NCBI GenBank assembly: GCA_019119025.1
Contig: DWXV01000036.1
Span: 1-32,375 of the forward strand
DNA from: Candidatus Allofournierella excrementigallinarum
GTDB lineage: Bacteria; Bacillota; Clostridia; Oscillospirales; Ruminococcaceae
DNA: 32,375 bases
Reading direction: 5' to 3'
In this document: piece by piece, positions 1 through 7,800 of the stretch
How the letters are laid out: each line of letters opens with the position of its first letter
Numbering within the stretch: the stretch's first letter is position 1
The notes under the pieces: generated by a model
The model's input: only the letters and a program-made list of their open reading frames with translations
Told to the model about the DNA's origin: nothing
The model's database searches: none
Translations under genes and position numbers: made by a program

Positions 1-879
1 ACCCCGGCGGGCACTCCCACCCCGACCCCTGCCGCCACCGTGGTGCTGTTCAAGGACGGCAAGGCGGTGGCCAACAGCGCTTTCCAACTCACCGCCACCG
101 AGGTCACCGTGAAGGTGGTCTACAGCGGCTGGCAGCCCAGCTTTGAGAGCAAAGAGGCATTCTATGACCCCAGCACCCACGAGAAGCTGGTGAACACCGA
201 AAAGGTCATCGCCGGCGTCAGGTACAAGTTCGACGGCAGCGGCAAGCCCACTGTGGTGGACACCAGCAACGGCCTGGTGAAGGGCATCGACGTGTCCAAG
301 TACCAGTACAACATCGACTGGAACGCCGTGAAGGCCAGCGGCATCGACTTTGCCATCATCCGCGTGGGCTACCGCGGCTACGGCACGGGCGCTCTGGTGG
401 AGGACCCCTATTTCCGCCAGAACATCAAGGGCGCCAACGCCGCGGGCGTGAAGGTTGGCCTGTACTTCTACAGCCAGGCCATCAACGAGCAGGAAGCCGT
501 GGATGAGGCCAGCATGGTCATCCGCCTGATCCAGGAAACCGGCGGCCGCGTGAGCTACCCCATTTACTTCGACACCGAGAAGGTGGCGGGCGACACCGGC
601 CGTGCCGACGGCATCAGCCGCGACCAGCGCACCCGCAACGCGGTGGCCTTCTGCAACGCCATCCAGAACGCGGGTTACCGCGCCGGCGTTTACAGCTACG
701 CCTCCTGGTTCTACAACAACCTGAACATGGCCAGCCTCACCGGCTACAGCATCTGGATCGCCCAGTACCGCGACAATCTGGACTTCAAGTACAACTACGA
801 CATCTGGCAGTACACCAGCTCCGGCACCGTGCCCGGCATCTCCACCCGCGTGGACATGAACGTGAGCAAGCTGGGCTGA
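1..879 (+). CDS. GH25 lysozyme (N-acetylmuramidase), 5'-truncated by window edge
   Basis: The reading frame is open from base 1, so the true start lies outside the window; 292 residues are visible. The first residues form a Thr/Pro-rich linker (TPAGTPTPTPAAT). A small region of about 75 residues follows, then a complete glycoside hydrolase family 25 domain from about residue 94 to the end. The domain opens with GIDVSKYQ (Asp about 97) and carries the strand-end motif YFDTEK (Asp 191, Glu 193), the acidic pair typical of GH25. Aromatic motifs such as IWIAQY and IWQYTSSG are also family features. GH25 enzymes cut the MurNAc-GlcNAc bond of peptidoglycan. The linker suggests a secreted protein with further N-terminal modules, which is inference. 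A strong terminator follows directly. Confidence 0.93.
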   Translation, partial: TPAGTPTPTPAATVVLFKDGKAVANSAFQLTATEVTVKVVYSGWQPSFESKEAFYDPSTHEKLVNTEKVIAGVRYKFDGSGKPTVVDTSNGLVKGIDVSKYQYNIDWNAVKASGIDFAIIRVGYRGYGTGALVEDPYFRQNIKGANAAGVKVGLYFYSQAINEQEAVDEASMVIRLIQETGGRVSYPIYFDTEKVAGDTGRADGISRDQRTRNAVAFCNAIQNAGYRAGVYSYASWFYNNLNMASLTGYSIWIAQYRDNLDFKYNYDIWQYTSSGTVPGISTRVDMNVSKLG

Positions 880-891
880 TAAAAAACTTTC

Positions 892-926
892 AAAAGCCCC
901 GGAACCCCCAAGGTTCCGGGGCTTTT
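892..926 (+). terminator. Rho-independent terminator after GH25 lysozyme gene
   Basis: A perfect 15-bp stem (892-906 with 912-926) with a 5-nt loop lies 13 bases after the stop. The stem starts with AAAA and ends with TTTT, so it could act in both directions. Confidence 0.9.
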
Positions 927-939
927 CCCCGTTTGCGGC

Positions 940-968
940 TTGCAAGTGGAGGGCGGACTCGCTATAAT
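940..968 (+). promoter_or_regulatory. Sigma-70-type promoter of the sodium symporter gene
   Basis: A -35 TTGCAA (940-945) and a perfect -10 TATAAT (963-968) are separated by 17 bp. The start codon follows 71 bp downstream, with GAGG at 1029-1032 as ribosome binding site. Confidence 0.85.
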
Positions 969-1039
969 AGAAAGGTACTGCGCTAAAGCGGCAAAATTGC
1001 GGGCCGCTGCGGTACGCCAATTCACTGTGAGGTGTTATC

Positions 1040-2422
1040 ATGCAGCGTGAGAATTTCAAATCCCGGCTGGGCTTTCTGCTCATCAGCGCCGGGTGCGCCA
1101 TCGGCATCGGCAACGTGTGGCGCTTCCCCTACGTGGTGGGGCAGAACGGCGGCGGCGCATTCGTGCTTCTCTATGTGCTGTTTCTTGTGGCGGTGGGCGT
1201 GCCCGTGCTCACCATGGAATTTGCCATCGGCCGCGCCAGCCGCAAAAGCTGCGTGCTGGCCTACCAGCAGCTGGAGCCAGCCGGCACCAAGTGGCACTGG
1301 CACGGCAAGGTGGCCATGCTGGGCAACTATGTGCTGATGAGCTTCTACACCTGCGTCACCGGCTGGATGCTCTATTACTTCTACCGCTCCCTCGCCGGCC
1401 AGCTGGAAGGCATGGACACCGATCAGGTGGCCGAGGCTTTCTCCGGCATGCTGAGCCAGCCGGTCACCATGGGCTTCTGGATGGTGGTCGTGGTGGTGCT
1501 GGGCTTTCTGATCTGCTCCATGGGCCTGCAGAAGGGCGTGGAGCGCATCACCAAGTGGATGATGCTGGCCCTGCTGGCGCTGATCGTGGTGCTGGCGGTG
1601 AACAGCGTGATGCTGCCCGGCGGCATGGAGGGCGTCAAGTTCTATCTGGTGCCCGACTTCTCGGTGATGGCCGGCGAGACCGCCCTCGAGACGGTGCAGA
1701 ACACCCTGGGCGTGGTCACCGCCGCGCTGAACCAGAGCTTTTTCACCTTGAGCCTTGGCATCGGCGCCATGCTGATCTTCGGCAGCTATCTGGGCCGCCA
1801 GCGCAGCCTGCTGGGCGAGAGCGTGCGCATCGCCGGGCTGGACACCTTCGTGGCCTTCACCTCCGGCCTCATCATCTTCCCGGCCTGCATGGCCTACGGC
1901 GTGCCCGCCGACAGCGGCCCCAACCTCATCTTCATCACCCTGCCCAACGTCTTCAACGACATGCCCGCCGGCCGGGTGTGGGGCAGCCTGTTCTTTTTGT
2001 TCATGAGCTTCGCGGCCTTCTCCACCATCATTGCGGTGTTCGAGAACATCCTGGCCTGCACCATGGACCTCACCGGCTGGACCCGCAAAAAAGCGGCGCT
2101 GGTGAACGGCGTGGTGGTCACGCTCATCTCCCTGCCCTGCGTGCTGGGCTTCAACGTCTGGTCCGCCTTTGACCCCCGCGGCAACGGCTCCGGCTTCATG
2201 GATGTGGAGGACTACCTCATCAGCAACATCCTGCTGCCCTTCGGCAGCCTGGTCTATCTGTTCTTCTGCATCAGCCGCGTGGGCTGGGGCTTCAAGAAGT
2301 ATCAGGCCGAGGCCAACCAGGGCGAGGGCGCGAAGATCCCCGACTGGATCCGGGTGTACATCACCTACATCCTGCCCATCTTTGTGGCGTTCCTGTTCAT
2401 CCAGAGCGTGCTGGCCTGGTAA
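1040..2422 (+). CDS. Neurotransmitter:sodium symporter (NSS/SNF) family transporter
   Basis: A 460-residue polytopic membrane protein with the NSS hallmark in TM1: unwound region GIGNVWRFPY (residues 22-31), followed by QNGGGAF (35-41), then TMEFAIGR. Bacterial members such as LeuT and MhsT couple Na+ to uptake of amino acids, often hydrophobic or aromatic ones. The substrate here cannot be read from sequence. The length fits bacterial members, which often have 11 or 12 segments; hydrophobic segments run to the C-terminal FVAFLFIQSVLAW. The ATG at 1040 is preceded by GAGG at 7-nt spacing and by its own promoter. It is flanked by terminator-like hairpins on both sides, so it is probably monocistronic. 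Confidence 0.95.
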   Translation: MQRENFKSRLGFLLISAGCAIGIGNVWRFPYVVGQNGGGAFVLLYVLFLVAVGVPVLTMEFAIGRASRKSCVLAYQQLEPAGTKWHWHGKVAMLGNYVLMSFYTCVTGWMLYYFYRSLAGQLEGMDTDQVAEAFSGMLSQPVTMGFWMVVVVVLGFLICSMGLQKGVERITKWMMLALLALIVVLAVNSVMLPGGMEGVKFYLVPDFSVMAGETALETVQNTLGVVTAALNQSFFTLSLGIGAMLIFGSYLGRQRSLLGESVRIAGLDTFVAFTSGLIIFPACMAYGVPADSGPNLIFITLPNVFNDMPAGRVWGSLFFLFMSFAAFSTIIAVFENILACTMDLTGWTRKKAALVNGVVVTLISLPCVLGFNVWSAFDPRGNGSGFMDVEDYLISNILLPFGSLVYLFFCISRVGWGFKKYQAEANQGEGAKIPDWIRVYITYILPIFVAFLFIQSVLAW

Positions 2423-2444
2423 ACGCCGCGGCATCACAAAAATC

Positions 2445-2516
2445 AAAGGGGGCGCCTTGGCCGGGGTGCCGTAAGAAAACGTTTTCTTATGCCACCCCGG
2501 CTTTGGCGCCCCTTTT
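2445..2516. repeat. 72-bp near-perfect inverted repeat between symporter and MFS genes
   Basis: Arms 2445-2480 and 2481-2516 pair along almost their whole length. The outer part is G/C rich (GGGGGCGCC with GGCGCCCC, GCCGGGGTG with CACCCCGGC). The tip is a perfect 18-bp AT-rich palindrome, TAAGAAAACGTTTTCTTA, at 2472-2489. As RNA it would be a long hairpin ending in CCTTTTG, so it may terminate the symporter transcript. The AAAACGTTTT core resembles LacI-family operators, so a DNA-binding role is also possible. Confidence 0.75.
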
Positions 2517-2556
2517 GCCTGCCCTCAAACAATGCCTGCCGGAAAGGGACCCTGCC

Positions 2557-3720
2557 ATGTACACCCTGCTTCTCGCCGTCATCTACCTCGTGTTCATCAG
2601 CCTGGGCCTGCCGGACTCCCTGCTGGGCTCGGGCTGGCCCACCATGCGGCTGGTGTTTGACCAGCCCCTCTCCGCCGCCGGGGCTGTGTCCATGATCATC
2701 ACCTGCGGCACCATCTGCTCCAGCCTTTTGTCCGAGCGGCTCACCGCAAAGCTTTCCACCCGGGGCGTCACCGTGGCCAGCGTGTTCCTCAGCGCGGCGG
2801 CCCTGTTCGGGTTTTCCATCTCCACCCGGTTCTGGATGCTCTGCCTCTGGGCGGTGCCCTACGGCCTTGCCGCCGGCTGCATCGACTCGGCCATCAACAA
2901 TTATGTGGCCCTGCACTACCGATCCCGCCATATGAGCTGGCTGCACTGTTTCTGGGGCGTGGGCACCGTCATCAGCCCCTGCGTGATGAGCTGGGCGCTG
3001 CGCCATTCCGGCTGGCAATCGGGCTACCGTGCGGTGGCGCTGCTGCAGCTGGCCATCGGGGCGGTGCTGGTCCTCACCCTGCCGGTGTGGAACATCCACC
3101 GGGACGGGTCTCAGTCTGCCCGCGCCGGGCAGCTGCTGGGCATCCGGGGCGCGCTGAAGATCAAGGGCGCGCCCACCCTCTTCGTGGGATTCTTCGCCTA
3201 CTGCGGGGCGGAGGGCACCTCCATCCTCTGGGCCAGCAGCTATCTGGCGGAGGCGCGGGGCTTTTCCGCCCAGCGGGCGGCGGCCAGCGCGGCGGTGCTG
3301 TATGTGGGCATCACCGTGGGCCGCTTTGTCTCCGGGTTCATCGCAGACAAGGTGGGCGACCGGGGCATGATCCGCCTGGGCGCCGGGGCCATCGCCGCGG
3401 CGCTGGCGGTGCTGGCGCTGCCCGGCGGGGGAGCGCCGGGGGCGCTTTTGGGCCTCGGGCTGCTGGGCCTGGGATGCGCGCCGGTGTACCCGGCCATTAT
3501 CCATGCCACGCCCCAAAACTTCGGGGCGGAGAACTCCCAGGGCATCATCGGCATGCAGATGGCCAGCGCCTATGTGGGCTCCACCCTGATGCCGCCCCTC
3601 TTCGGCCTCATCGCGAACCGGGCGGGCCTTTTCTGGATGCCCCTCTTCCTGGCGGCGCTCATCCTGCTGATGATCGCCATGCTGGAGGCCACCTTCCGCA
3701 CGGTGGCGAAAAACAGATAA
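2557..3720 (+). CDS. Major facilitator superfamily (MFS) transporter
   Basis: A 387-residue membrane protein with about 12 hydrophobic segments. The start chosen is ATG 2557, preceded by AAGGGA at 7-nt spacing; an in-frame TTG at 2503 lies inside the inverted repeat and lacks a ribosome binding site. The N-terminal half reads LVFISLGLPDSLLGSGWP, then short basic loops (SERLTAKLSTRG between TM2 and TM3). The region HCFWGVGTVISP is typical of FucP-like and related sugar or drug MFS proteins. The second half repeats the fold, with GRFVSGFIADKVGDRG as the A-motif-like loop. The substrate is unknown. No separate promoter is obvious, so it may be read from the symporter promoter through the hairpin. 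Confidence 0.88.
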   Translation: MYTLLLAVIYLVFISLGLPDSLLGSGWPTMRLVFDQPLSAAGAVSMIITCGTICSSLLSERLTAKLSTRGVTVASVFLSAAALFGFSISTRFWMLCLWAVPYGLAAGCIDSAINNYVALHYRSRHMSWLHCFWGVGTVISPCVMSWALRHSGWQSGYRAVALLQLAIGAVLVLTLPVWNIHRDGSQSARAGQLLGIRGALKIKGAPTLFVGFFAYCGAEGTSILWASSYLAEARGFSAQRAAASAAVLYVGITVGRFVSGFIADKVGDRGMIRLGAGAIAAALAVLALPGGGAPGALLGLGLLGLGCAPVYPAIIHATPQNFGAENSQGIIGMQMASAYVGSTLMPPLFGLIANRAGLFWMPLFLAALILLMIAMLEATFRTVAKNR

Positions 3721-3724
3721 ACAG

Positions 3725-3763
3725 AAAAGCCCGGCGGGGACGTGAGCGTCCCCGCCGGGTTTT
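3725..3763. terminator. Bidirectional terminator between convergent MFS and MBL genes
   Basis: A 13-bp G/C stem (3730-3742 with 3747-3759, loop TGAG) is flanked by AAAA on the left and TTTT on the right. It serves the plus-strand MFS gene and the minus-strand hydrolase gene, whose stop lies 4 bases away. Confidence 0.9.
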
Positions 3764-3766
3764 CGT

Positions 3767-4567
3767 TTACAGCTCAAAGGTTTCCAGGTCCTCCGGCACA
3801 AACAGCCGGCCGGAAAAGAGGGGCGCGCCCTCGGCGGTGTAAAGGGCCTTGCGCCGGGCGATGTTCTTGTCCTCGGTGTGGTAGAGGATGAGGTTCTCCA
3901 CCCCCAGCTCCTGGGCCAGCCGGCAGGCGCCCGCCACGGTGGAGTGGTGCTTTTGATAGGGCTTGAACACCTCCGCCTCCCGCTCAAGGCAAAAGGCCTC
4001 GTGGAGCAGCCAGCGGCTGCCCTGGGCATAGGGGCGCTCCCTTTCGTTGAAGGGCTCGTCGCCGCAGCAGGTCAGCCTGCCGCCGCCGGGCAGGGTGATG
4101 GAAAAGCCGAACTGGGCCGCCTTGGTGGAGCCGATGTCGAAAAAGCCGGCCCTTTGGCCCAGAAGAGGCAGGCTCTCGCCGTCTTCCACCGTCATCAGAT
4201 GAAGGCGCTCATCCAGAAAGCAGGTCTCCTTGTCGCTCAGCAGCAGCCCCGCCATCCGGCGCAAAAGGCCGGTCACCTCTTTGTGGGAATAGATGACGGC
4301 CTCCCCCTCGTACTGCCCCCGGGCCATGCCCTGCAGGATCATCCGCATCATCCACAAAATGCCGGTGATGTGGTCCAGATGCTTGTGGGTGACGAAGATG
4401 GAGCGCACGTCCTGCCATCGCACCCCGGCGGCCTTCAGCTGGCGGAAGATGCCGTTGCCGCCGCCCCCGTCCACCAGCAGGTGATCCGGGCCCTCGGTAA
4501 GCAGAAAGCAGGTGTTGTAGCACTCGGTCACCGCGGCGTTGCCGGTGCCGAGAATGGTCAGCTTCAT
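3767..4567 (-). CDS. Metallo-beta-lactamase-fold hydrolase, RNase Z-like
   Basis: A 266-residue protein that starts MKLTILGTGNAAV and carries the metal motif THKHLDH (His61, His63, Asp65, His66), the HxHxDH signature of the metallo-beta-lactamase superfamily. Further candidate metal ligands are Asp in CCGDEP and His in ILYHTED near the C terminus. The opening and the YHTED ending resemble ribonuclease Z-like and phosphodiesterase-like members, but specificity is not readable. The ATG at 4565-4567 is preceded by GGAGGG at good spacing; an upstream in-frame start at 4618 has no such site. It is divergent from the Ca2+-ATPase gene and probably monocistronic. Confidence 0.88.
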   Translation of the reverse strand: MKLTILGTGNAAVTECYNTCFLLTEGPDHLLVDGGGGNGIFRQLKAAGVRWQDVRSIFVTHKHLDHITGILWMMRMILQGMARGQYEGEAVIYSHKEVTGLLRRMAGLLLSDKETCFLDERLHLMTVEDGESLPLLGQRAGFFDIGSTKAAQFGFSITLPGGGRLTCCGDEPFNERERPYAQGSRWLLHEAFCLEREAEVFKPYQKHHSTVAGACRLAQELGVENLILYHTEDKNIARRKALYTAEGAPLFSGRLFVPEDLETFEL

Positions 4568-4589
4568 GGGGCAGCCCTCCTTCCTTTTC

Positions 4590-4618
4590 AGTATACCCCC
4601 TCCCGCGCCCCGCCGCAA
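4590..4618 (-). promoter_or_regulatory. Promoter of the MBL-fold hydrolase gene
   Basis: On the minus strand, TTGCGG (4613-4618) and TATACT (4590-4595) are spaced 17 bp apart, 22 bp upstream of the start codon. I found no equally clear promoter for the divergent Ca2+-ATPase gene. Confidence 0.65.
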
Positions 4619-4694
4619 GGGCGGGGGCTAAAACCGCCCGATGCGCCATATACATACAAAGGACAAGGGTCAGAAAAGGGGGAAGGCACAAGCC

Positions 4695-7325
4695 ATGGAA
4701 TACTATCAGCAGACGGCACGGGAGGCGTTCGCCGCCCAAGGCAGCGGGCCGGAAGGCCTGACAGCGGGGCAGGCGGCGGCCCGGCTGGCAAAAATGGGCC
4801 CCAACGAACTGCGCCGGGCCAAAAAGGAAAGCCTGTTCCAGCGCTTTTTGCAGCAGATGGCGGACCCGATGATCGTGGTGCTGCTGGCCGCGGCGGCCCT
4901 CTCCGCCCTCACCGCCGCCTGCGCGGGGGAGAGCTTTGCCGACGTGTTCATCATCCTGGCGGTTGTGCTCATCAACGCGCTGCTGGGCGTGTTTCAGGAG
5001 AACAAGGCGGAAAAGGCCATCGAGGCGCTGCAAAAGATGACCGCCGCCCACAGCCGGGTGCTGCGGGGCGGCCGCCCGGTGACGGTGACCAGCCGGGAGC
5101 TGGTGCCGGGGGATGTGGTGCTGCTGGAGGCGGGCTGCGCCGTGCCCGCCGACGGGCGGCTGGTGGAAACGGCGGCGCTGAAGATCGAGGAGGCTGCCCT
5201 CACCGGCGAGAGCATGCCGGTGGAAAAGAGCGCCGCCGCCCTGCCCGCGGGGCGCGCCGTGCCTCTGGGAGACCGGCGCTGCATGGCCTACATGGGCAGC
5301 ACCGTGAGCGCGGGTCGGGGCAGATTGATGGTCACCGCCACCGGCATGGACACCGAGATGGGCCGCATTGCCGGGGTGCTGGCGGCCACCTCTCAAGGCA
5401 AAACGCCCCTGCAATTGAAGCTGGCCGCCCTCAGCCGTTCCTTGAGCGCGCTGGTGCTGGCCATCTGCGCCTTTCTCTTCGGCTTCGGCCTGTGGCGGGC
5501 GGGCAGCGCCGACCTTGCCGCCGTGCTCTCCAGCTTCATGGTGGCGGTGAGCCTGGCGGTGGCGGCGGTGCCCGAGGGGCTGGCGGCGGTGGTGACCATC
5601 GTGCTGAGCATGGGCGTCACCCGCATGAGCCGCCAGGGGGCGGTCATCCGCCGCCTCACCGCGGTGGAGACCCTGGGCTGCGCCCAGGTCATCTGCTCCG
5701 ACAAGACCGGCACCCTCACCCAGAACCGCATGGAGGTGCAGCAGAGCTTCGGCCCAGAGGCCGAACTGGCGAAGGCGCTGGCCCTTTGCAGCGACGCGGA
5801 GCCGGGGGCGGGAGGGCGGGCGGAAGGAGAGCCCACCGAATGCGCCCTGGTGGAGTACGCGGCCAAGCTGGGCCTTGCAAAAAAGGCCCTCTGCGCCGCC
5901 GAGCCCCGGGTGGCCGAGCTGCCCTTTGATCCCGCCCGCAAGCGGATGAGCACCTTCCACTCCCGGCGGGGCAAGGCGGGGGTGACCCAGTATGTCAAGG
6001 GCGCGCCGGACCTGCTGCTGGAAAAGTGCACCCACTGGCTGAAAAACGGCGCCGCGGTCCCCCTCACCGCCGCCGACCGGGCGGCCATCCTGGCCAGGAA
6101 CCGGGCCATGGCCCAAAGCGCCCTGCGGGTGCTGGCGGCTGCAAAGCGGGACTGGCCCGCCCTGCCCGCCCGCCTCAGCCCCGAAACGGCGGAGCGGGAG
6201 CTGGTGTTCATCGGCCTTGCGGGCATGATGGACCCGGTGCGCCCCGAGGCTGCGGCGGCCATCGCCCGCTGCCGTGCGGCGGGCATCCGCCCGGTGATGA
6301 TCACCGGCGACCACAAGGACACCGCCGCCGCCATCGGGCGGCAGCTGGGCATCCTGCAGAGCGAGAGCCAGGCGGTCACCGGCGCCCAGCTGGACCGGCT
6401 GAGCGACGCGGAACTGGCCCGCCGCGCGCCCTCCTTCAGCGTCTACGCCCGGGTGCAGCCCCAGCACAAGGTGCGCATCGTGCAGGCGTGGAAGCGGCTG
6501 GGCTGCGTCACCGCCATGACCGGCGACGGGGTGAACGACGCCCCCGCCCTCAAGGCGGCGGACATCGGCGTGGGCATGGGCGTCACCGGCACCGACGTGA
6601 CCAAGAACGTGGCGGACATGGTGCTCACCGACGACAACTTCGCCACCATCGTCGCCGCCGTGGCCGAGGGCCGCCGCATCTACTCGAACATCCGCAAGGC
6701 GGTGCAGTTCCTGCTGGCCAGCAACGCCAGCGAGGTGCTGAGCATCTTTTCCGCCACCCTTCTGGGGGTGCAGCTGCTGGGCCCGGTGCATCTTCTCTGG
6801 ATCAACCTTATCACCGATTGTTTTCCCGCCCTGGCGCTGGGCATGGAAAAGGCGGAGCCCGATGTGATGGAGCGAGCGCCCCGCCGCCCGGGCGAGAGCA
6901 TCTTTGCCGGCGGGCTGGGGCTGGACGTGGCCTGGCAGGGCCTGCTGGTCACCGCCCTGACGCTGGCGGCTTACTTCACCGGCGTGCGGCTGGAAACGGG
7001 GCTGTGGCAGGTGGCCCAGAGCGGCGTCGGGGTGAGCATGGCCTTTCTTACCATGAGCATGGCCGAGATCTTCCACAGCTTCAACATGCGCAGCCAGCGG
7101 GGCAGCGTGTTCGCCCTGCCCGCCCACAACCCCTGGCTGTGGGCGGCCATGGCGGGCAGCCTGGCTTTAAGCCTGGGGGTGCTGGCCTGGCCCCCCGCCG
7201 CCGCAGCCTTCGGCTTTGAGCGGCTGGCCCCCGCCCAGTGCGGCCTTGCGCTGGCGCTGGCGCTGGCGGTGCTGCCGGCGGTGGAGCTGGGCAAAGGGCT
7301 GCTGCGGCTGCTTTCCGGCCGATGA
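4695..7325 (+). CDS. P-type Ca2+-transporting ATPase (P2 type)
   Basis: An 876-residue pump with all P-type motifs: actuator TGES (170-173), phosphorylation site DKTGTLTQN (Asp336), nucleotide-site KGAPDLL, MITGDHKDTA, and hinge TGDGVNDAP (609-617). Membrane residues match SERCA-like calcium sites: VPEGLAAV in M4, SNASEV in M5 and NLITD in M6. It should therefore export Ca2+ (possibly Mn2+) from the cytosol using ATP. The N terminus YYQQTAREAF and the cation-ATPase C-terminal region are complete. ATG 4695 is favoured because GGAAGG lies 8 nt upstream; an in-frame ATG at 4641 adds 18 basic residues without a good ribosome binding site. Confidence 0.95.
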   Translation: MEYYQQTAREAFAAQGSGPEGLTAGQAAARLAKMGPNELRRAKKESLFQRFLQQMADPMIVVLLAAAALSALTAACAGESFADVFIILAVVLINALLGVFQENKAEKAIEALQKMTAAHSRVLRGGRPVTVTSRELVPGDVVLLEAGCAVPADGRLVETAALKIEEAALTGESMPVEKSAAALPAGRAVPLGDRRCMAYMGSTVSAGRGRLMVTATGMDTEMGRIAGVLAATSQGKTPLQLKLAALSRSLSALVLAICAFLFGFGLWRAGSADLAAVLSSFMVAVSLAVAAVPEGLAAVVTIVLSMGVTRMSRQGAVIRRLTAVETLGCAQVICSDKTGTLTQNRMEVQQSFGPEAELAKALALCSDAEPGAGGRAEGEPTECALVEYAAKLGLAKKALCAAEPRVAELPFDPARKRMSTFHSRRGKAGVTQYVKGAPDLLLEKCTHWLKNGAAVPLTAADRAAILARNRAMAQSALRVLAAAKRDWPALPARLSPETAERELVFIGLAGMMDPVRPEAAAAIARCRAAGIRPVMITGDHKDTAAAIGRQLGILQSESQAVTGAQLDRLSDAELARRAPSFSVYARVQPQHKVRIVQAWKRLGCVTAMTGDGVNDAPALKAADIGVGMGVTGTDVTKNVADMVLTDDNFATIVAAVAEGRRIYSNIRKAVQFLLASNASEVLSIFSATLLGVQLLGPVHLLWINLITDCFPALALGMEKAEPDVMERAPRRPGESIFAGGLGLDVAWQGLLVTALTLAAYFTGVRLETGLWQVAQSGVGVSMAFLTMSMAEIFHSFNMRSQRGSVFALPAHNPWLWAAMAGSLALSLGVLAWPPAAAAFGFERLAPAQCGLALALALAVLPAVELGKGLLRLLSGR

Positions 7326-7359
7326 AAAAAGCCCGCGCCCCCAAAACAGGGGCGCGGGC
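7325..7359 (-). terminator. Terminator of the cls-DUF3842 unit (minus strand)
   Basis: An 11-bp G/C stem (7331-7341 with 7349-7359) is followed on the minus strand by six T (plus-strand A 7325-7330). There is no T-run on the plus side, so it mainly stops leftward transcription; it lies directly against the Ca2+-ATPase stop codon. Confidence 0.85.
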
Positions 7360-7371
7360 GGCATTGCCCAT

Positions 7372-7779
7372 TCAAACAAGTTCCAGGATGCGCCGGGCAG
7401 CGTCGGCGATGTAGTCCGCCAGGGGCAGTTCCGGCAGCCCCGCGATGGACGCCCCGCACCGGGTGGCGGGGATAAGCACCTTGTGGGCGGGGCTGGAGGC
7501 GATGGCCGCGGCCATCGCCGGGCTGCACTCGCCCAGCATGCTGCCCGCCATCACCAGGCCAATGGGCCCGGCGATGACCTGGGCCTTGCCGGCGTTCCAG
7601 ATCACCGCGTTTTCGCCGGTGGCCCCGGCGCTGGCCCCCGCCTTGAGCATGGCGGCGGTGGCGGCGGCGTTGGTGCCCACCGCGATCACTTCGCCGGCGT
7701 AGCCCCCGGCGCGGAGCTTTTCAATGAGCGAGCGGCCAAAGCCGCCGCCCTGGCCGTCGATCACAACGATTTTTGCCAT
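7372..7779 (-). CDS. DUF3842 family protein
   Basis: A 135-residue protein beginning MAKIVVIDGQGGGFGRSL, a glycine-rich opening like a nucleotide-binding Rossmann turn. The body reads AVGTNAAATAAMLKAGAS, GATGENAVIWN, GPIGLVMAGSMLGE and ends with LPLADYIADA; these segments define DUF3842, a conserved Firmicutes family of unknown function. Cys107 in ATRCGAS may matter. The ATG at 7777-7779 has GAAAGGAA upstream. It lies 21 bp downstream of the cardiolipin synthase gene and shares its terminator, so it is co-transcribed. Whether it acts in lipid metabolism is unknown; the link is positional only. Confidence 0.9.
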   Translation of the reverse strand: MAKIVVIDGQGGGFGRSLIEKLRAGGYAGEVIAVGTNAAATAAMLKAGASAGATGENAVIWNAGKAQVIAGPIGLVMAGSMLGECSPAMAAAIASSPAHKVLIPATRCGASIAGLPELPLADYIADAARRILELV

Positions 7780-7800
7780 TTGTCACGTTTCCTTTCTGTT

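Noticed and set aside
1022-2446. Long minus-strand open frame opposite the sodium symporter
   Set aside because: Low-complexity His/Gln/Ala/Gly translation and no ribosome binding site; the plus strand encodes a clear NSS transporter.
2503-2556. Longer N terminus for the MFS transporter from TTG 2503
   Set aside because: It begins inside the large inverted repeat, has no ribosome binding site, and would add a non-membrane segment; ATG 2557 has AAGGGA.
4209-7127. Very long open frame (972 codons) on the minus strand opposite the Ca2+-ATPase and hydrolase genes
   Set aside because: Composition is His/Gly/Ala/Arg-rich without domain motifs. It is an antisense shadow caused by GC-rich codon usage, while the opposite strand carries full P-type ATPase motifs.
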